A stretch of 64,000 nucleotides of DNA, from positions 186,001 to 250,000 of the forward strand of contig JANXYX010000036.1 in assembly GCA_025408425.1 (NCBI GenBank), given 5' to 3'. The notes below the pieces were generated by a model. It made no database searches. It worked only from the letters and a program-made list of their open reading frames with translations, and was not told where the DNA came from. The translations under genes were made by a program, and so were the position numbers. Source of the DNA: Granulicella sp. (GTDB lineage: Bacteria; Acidobacteriota; Terriglobia; Terriglobales; Acidobacteriaceae). Shown here piece by piece: positions 60,913-64,000 of this stretch (position 1 is its first letter; the number at the start of each line of letters is the position of its first letter).

Positions 60913-61644
60913 CTAATGGTCGTGCGCCACTGCCAGCGACAGATAGATCGCAGCCAGCAGGAAGAACACATAAGCCTGAACCACAGCCACACCAAGGTGC
61001 AGCCCAAGAAATACCAGTGGAATACCGATCGGCACCAGCGAAAAGAACGCCAACGTCACAAGATCGCCAGCAAACATATTCGCGTAAAGACGAACCGTCA
61101 GAGATAGCACGCGAGCACAGTGCGAAATCACTTCAATCGGGAACAGTAGCCACGAAAGCCACCACACCGGCCCGAGGAACTGCTTGACGTACGCCCCGCC
61201 GTTCGACCGAACACCGTGATAATGGTAGTAAACAAAAGTCACCAGCGCAAATCCCAGCGGCACCACAGAATTGGCCGTCGGCGACTCCAACCCCGGAACC
61301 AACCCCATCAGGTTGCTCAACAAGATAAAAAGAAACAGCGCCGTCAGATAGCTTGTAAAACGCTCCGACCCATGGCCGATAATCGACTCGCCCTGCTCCG
61401 ACACGAACTCATGCGTCATCTCGGCCAGATGCTGGGCAGCCGCTGGCTTCTCGACGCTCAAGGTCACCCGCACCACCAGAAAATAGGCAATCAGGAACAG
61501 GAAAACCAGCAACTCCATCGCGAACGCATTCGTAATTGGAGTGTTCGGATACGTCGGGTGCACATGCACCGCACGCAGCAACGCCGTCACAGGAGACGCA
61601 AAGTGGGCGTTCAAAAATTGGGTAAACAGTAACTGAGTAGGCAT
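60913..61644 (-). CDS. atpB: F0 ATP synthase subunit a
   Basis: 243-residue membrane stator subunit with about six helices. The essential Arg is R185 in SLTVRLYANMFAGD. Other landmarks are NLMGLVPGLESPTANSVVPL and LGVAVVQAYVFFLLAAIYL. A 165-bp gap separates it from atpE. It lies downstream of atpI and atpZ on the same strand. Confidence 0.95.
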   Translation of the reverse strand: MPTQLLFTQFLNAHFASPVTALLRAVHVHPTYPNTPITNAFAMELLVFLFLIAYFLVVRVTLSVEKPAAAQHLAEMTHEFVSEQGESIIGHGSERFTSYLTALFLFILLSNLMGLVPGLESPTANSVVPLGFALVTFVYYHYHGVRSNGGAYVKQFLGPVWWLSWLLFPIEVISHCARVLSLTVRLYANMFAGDLVTLAFFSLVPIGIPLVFLGLHLGVAVVQAYVFFLLAAIYLSLAVAHDH

Positions 61645-61689
61645 AGTGAAAATAAACAGAAGTTCTTTCTAACTGGATCCTAGCCCGGC

Positions 61690-62103
61690 CTAAACCGTCC
61701 ACGCCTTCATCAGCCGAAGCCCTTCCACTGTGAGCGCAAACACCCCCAATGCAAGGCCTCCCGCCAGCGCGTAGACCGAACCATCCAGAATCTTAAGGCT
61801 AACATACAGAAGCACTACAGTCAGCCCCAGCCGCAGGAAGAATCCCACCAAAACCATCCCCATAGGCTTCGCCGTCGCCCCGCCATCCATCCGCACCATC
61901 ACCGCCGTCATCAGACGCAGCCACTCATACAGGCCAGACCCAGAAATCAGCGATCCCACCAGCAGCAGCACCGCACTCTGCCACCCCAGCTTCCACCACA
62001 CTAGCGGAGCAGCCACCACCGTAATAATCACCAGCAAGCGCAGCGCACTCAGAATCGTCCGCTTGAAATCCGCGTCGCTGTAACCTTCTATAACCTTCAT
62101 CAT
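61690..62103 (-). CDS. atpI: ATP synthase subunit I-like protein
   Basis: 137 residues from ATG 62103, which shares its A with the atpZ stop (TAATG). Four hydrophobic helices (LRLLVIITVVAAPLVWW, SAVLLLVGSLISGSGLY, GMVLVGFFLRLGLTVVLLY, YALAGGLALGVFALTVEGL) fit the ATP-synt_I family, which helps assemble the c ring. The family is variable, so the name rests on position as well as pattern. Confidence 0.75.
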   Translation of the reverse strand: MMKVIEGYSDADFKRTILSALRLLVIITVVAAPLVWWKLGWQSAVLLLVGSLISGSGLYEWLRLMTAVMVRMDGGATAKPMGMVLVGFFLRLGLTVVLLYVSLKILDGSVYALAGGLALGVFALTVEGLRLMKAWTV

Positions 62104-62348
62104 TAATCTCTCTTCAAAAACCGCGCAGCCGTCGTAAATATCTGGATAAACCCAGCCACCGCGCCCAGCACGATACCCACAATCCCAATCCAGTTCTGAT
62201 GGAAATGCCCGTCCAGCCAACTCCCCACCAGCCAACCGATCAGGCAGCCCGCCGGCAGCGCAATCGCCAGCTGAATCATCGACTCAGCCTTCACCAGGTC
62301 TCCCAGCGCCCCGCTCTTCTTTCCCTTCCCTGCTCCATCATCTGCCAT
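62103..62348 (-). CDS. atpZ: AtpZ/AtpQ-type small F0 accessory protein
   Basis: 81 residues with two helices: MIQLAIALPAGCLIGWLVGSWLD and WIGIVGIVLGAVAGFIQIF, followed by RFLKRD. This is the ATPase_gene1 (AtpZ) pattern. With AtpI it forms a small complex in the membrane of some bacteria, with a role in ion handling proposed. First gene of the F0 cluster. Confidence 0.82.
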   Translation of the reverse strand: MADDGAGKGKKSGALGDLVKAESMIQLAIALPAGCLIGWLVGSWLDGHFHQNWIGIVGIVLGAVAGFIQIFTTAARFLKRD

Positions 62349-62436
62349 AGCCTGTCCATTACATCACGTCGGCCCCTCCCGTGCTTCCACCTCACCGCTA
62401 TACTGAATCGTCTACCTCATTACAAAAGGAACCATC

Positions 62437-64000
62437 GTGTTCGAGTCAGAGTTTGAGCAAAATCTATACGCCCTCCGCCGCGAAAAGCTAACCCAGATCG
62501 CCGCCCTCGGCCAGCAGACCTACCCCAACAGCTACGCCGCCAGCCACACCATCCCAGAGCTGCGCGCCGCCTACGACTGCTACTCCGCTGAGCAGCTTGA
62601 GTCCGGCCCCACCCCCATCCAGGTCAGCATCGCCGGACGCATCATGGCCATCCGTGTCCAGGGAAAAGCCGGCTTCGCCCAGCTCCAGCAATCCGGCCAG
62701 CGCTTCCAGATCTACGTCCGCAAAGACGACGTCGGCGAAACCGCCTTCGCCATCTACAAGCTCCTCGACCTCGGCGACCACATCGGCGTCACCGGACATC
62801 TCTTCCGCACCCGCACCGGCGAGCTCACCGTCCACGTCAGCGCCCTCACCTTCCTCACCAAGGCCATGCTCGCCCTGCCCGACAAGTACCACGGCCTCGA
62901 AGACACCGAACTCCGCTACCGCCAGCGCTACGTCGACCTCTTCGTCAACACCGGCCAGCCGGTCAAACTAGCCGAAGGCGAGGTAGCCGACCCCAACGCC
63001 GAACCGCCGATCAACGTCCGTGAAGTCTTCGTCAAACGCGCCGCCATCCTCCGCGCCATCCGCACCTTCTTTGACTCACGCGGCTACCTCGAAGTCGAAA
63101 CCCCCATGATGCAGCAGATCGCCGGCGGCGCCGCAGCCCGCCCCTTCATCACCCACCACAACGAGCTGGACCTCGACCTCTTCCTCCGCATCGCGCCCGA
63201 GCTCTACCTCAAGCGCCTCGTAGTCGGCGGCTTCGACCGCGTCTACGAGATCAATCGCAACTTCCGCAACGAGGGCGTCAGCACCCGCCACAACCCCGAG
63301 TTCACCATGCTCGAGTTCTACCAGGCCTACGCCAACTACCACGACCTCATGCAGCTCACCGAAGAACTCGTAACCTTCGTCGCTACACAAGTCAACGGAA
63401 CCACCATCACCCACTTCAACGGCCACGAAATCGACCTAAGCAAGTGGACAAAGCTCTCGATGCGCGAAGCGATCATCAAGTTCTGGCCGAAAGATGCTGG
63501 CGTTCCTCCGTCGATGGGTGATTTTGAACACCTTGTTGCGTTGAAGGGCTTCGTCGACAATGCCATCGTCATGCTGAACAAGAAAACAGAGCATCCCATT
63601 GATGCAGGAGCATTCAACAATCGCTTACGTCTGATCGCAGAATTTGCAAATATACATGTTGAAGCACGCAATCAAGCGCCTATTGGAAAAATCGTGGCCA
63701 GTATCTTCGAAATCGTAGCCGAACCCCACCTCATCCAGCCCACAATAATCTACGACTTCCCCCTCGCCGTCTCGCCTCTCTCCAAGCAAAAGCCCGACGA
63801 GCCCGACTGGGTCGAGCGCTTCGAGTTCTACATCGGCGGCTTCGAAGTCGGCAACGCCTTCTCCGAGCTCAACGACCCCGAAGAGCAGCGCATCCGCTTT
63901 GAGCAGCAGCTTCTGGAAAAAGAGCGTGGCGACGCCGAAGCCCACCAGATGGACGAAGACTACGTCCGCGCCCTCGGCTACGGCCTGCCCCCCACCGGCG
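62437..64000 (+). CDS. lysS: lysine--tRNA ligase, class II (3' end outside the window)
   Basis: 521 codons are present and the frame is open at the window end. GTG 62437 is preceded by AAAAGGA. The N-terminal OB-fold anticodon domain (about residues 60-150, [22 protein letters not shown]) is followed by the class II core with motif 2 [41 protein letters not shown] lies near the end. Compared with E. coli LysRS there is an insert of about 25-30 residues between LSMREAI and HLIQPT. The DNA from about 63440 to 63720 is clearly more A/T-rich than the rest of the gene. Confidence 0.95.
   Translation, partial: MFESEFEQNLYALRREKLTQIAALGQQTYPNSYAASHTIPELRAAYDCYSAEQLESGPTPIQVSIAGRIMAIRVQGKAGFAQLQQSGQRFQIYVRKDDVGETAFAIYKLLDLGDHIGVTGHLFRTRTGELTVHVSALTFLTKAMLALPDKYHGLEDTELRYRQRYVDLFVNTGQPVKLAEGEVADPNAEPPINVREVFVKRAAILRAIRTFFDSRGYLEVETPMMQQIAGGAAARPFITHHNELDLDLFLRIAPELYLKRLVVGGFDRVYEINRNFRNEGVSTRHNPEFTMLEFYQAYANYHDLMQLTEELVTFVATQVNGTTITHFNGHEIDLSKWTKLSMREAIIKFWPKDAGVPPSMGDFEHLVALKGFVDNAIVMLNKKTEHPIDAGAFNNRLRLIAEFANIHVEARNQAPIGKIVASIFEIVAEPHLIQPTIIYDFPLAVSPLSKQKPDEPDWVERFEFYIGGFEVGNAFSELNDPEEQRIRFEQQLLEKERGDAEAHQMDEDYVRALGYGLPPTG

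Overview
The window is 64 kb of a GC-rich (by eye about 58-60%) chromosome that reads as a soil member of Acidobacteriota, most likely class Terriglobia (the Granulicella/Terriglobus/Edaphobacter type). This rests on overall gene content and style: Gram-negative envelope genes (Lnt, DsbD, OmpA lipoprotein, porin), a YVTN beta-propeller lipoprotein, an AT-hook-like basic protein, short hairpin repeats in intergenic DNA, and a nuo operon facing an F0-only ATP synthase cluster. The genus cannot be fixed from the sequence. Nearly all of it is housekeeping DNA. I see no rRNA, tRNA, phage, insertion sequence or CRISPR array.

Layout. 0-7.7 kb: two FtsX/MacB-type ABC permeases and an ABC ATPase on +, separated by a - strand class Ia ribonucleotide reductase operon (nrdA-nrdB). 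Its 5' region carries two NrdR-like boxes exactly 31 bp apart and a cobalamin riboswitch. 7.8-15 kb: NAD kinase, TlyA rRNA methylase, an ECF sigma/anti-sigma pair (SigK/RskA type), a beta-propeller lipoprotein, DUF92, YdcF and TsaC/Sua5. 15-23 kb: SpoU methylase and RarA on +, then a - strand run lnt-prfB-dinB-CoA_binding-dsbD. The prfB gene has the classical +1 programmed frameshift. 23-33 kb: a 43-residue membrane miniprotein with an almost leaderless start, an APC permease with a cytosolic tail, an AT-hook-like protein, methyltransferase plus bactofilin, mazG-GNAT-NSAR/OSBS, DUF3311 and an OmpA lipoprotein. 33-46 kb: uvrC, a GT39-like glycosyltransferase, an APC permease, glgA, rsmA, ruvC with a small exported protein, thiG, a short peptide/structured RNA locus, a porin and a prepilin peptidase.

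46.3-60.4 kb: a respiratory complex I operon in the order nuoA-C-D-(unknown)-E-F-G-H-J-K-L-M-N. nuoB and nuoI are absent from the positions where they are normally found. NuoG has cysteines for an extra [4Fe-4S] cluster. 60.4-62.3 kb: the convergent atpZ-atpI-atpB-atpE cluster encodes only F0 a and c plus accessory proteins. The c subunit has a Gln...Glu-Ser pattern resembling Na+-binding c rings. 62.4 kb to the end: lysS, cut by the window edge.

The most informative signals are regulatory and structural: NrdR plus B12-riboswitch control of nrdAB (which predicts a B12-dependent reductase elsewhere), the incomplete nuo locus, a micropeptide followed by a nested RNA structure and terminator upstream of thiG, hairpin repeats with conserved arms and co-varying stems, and several promoters whose -10 box almost touches the start codon.
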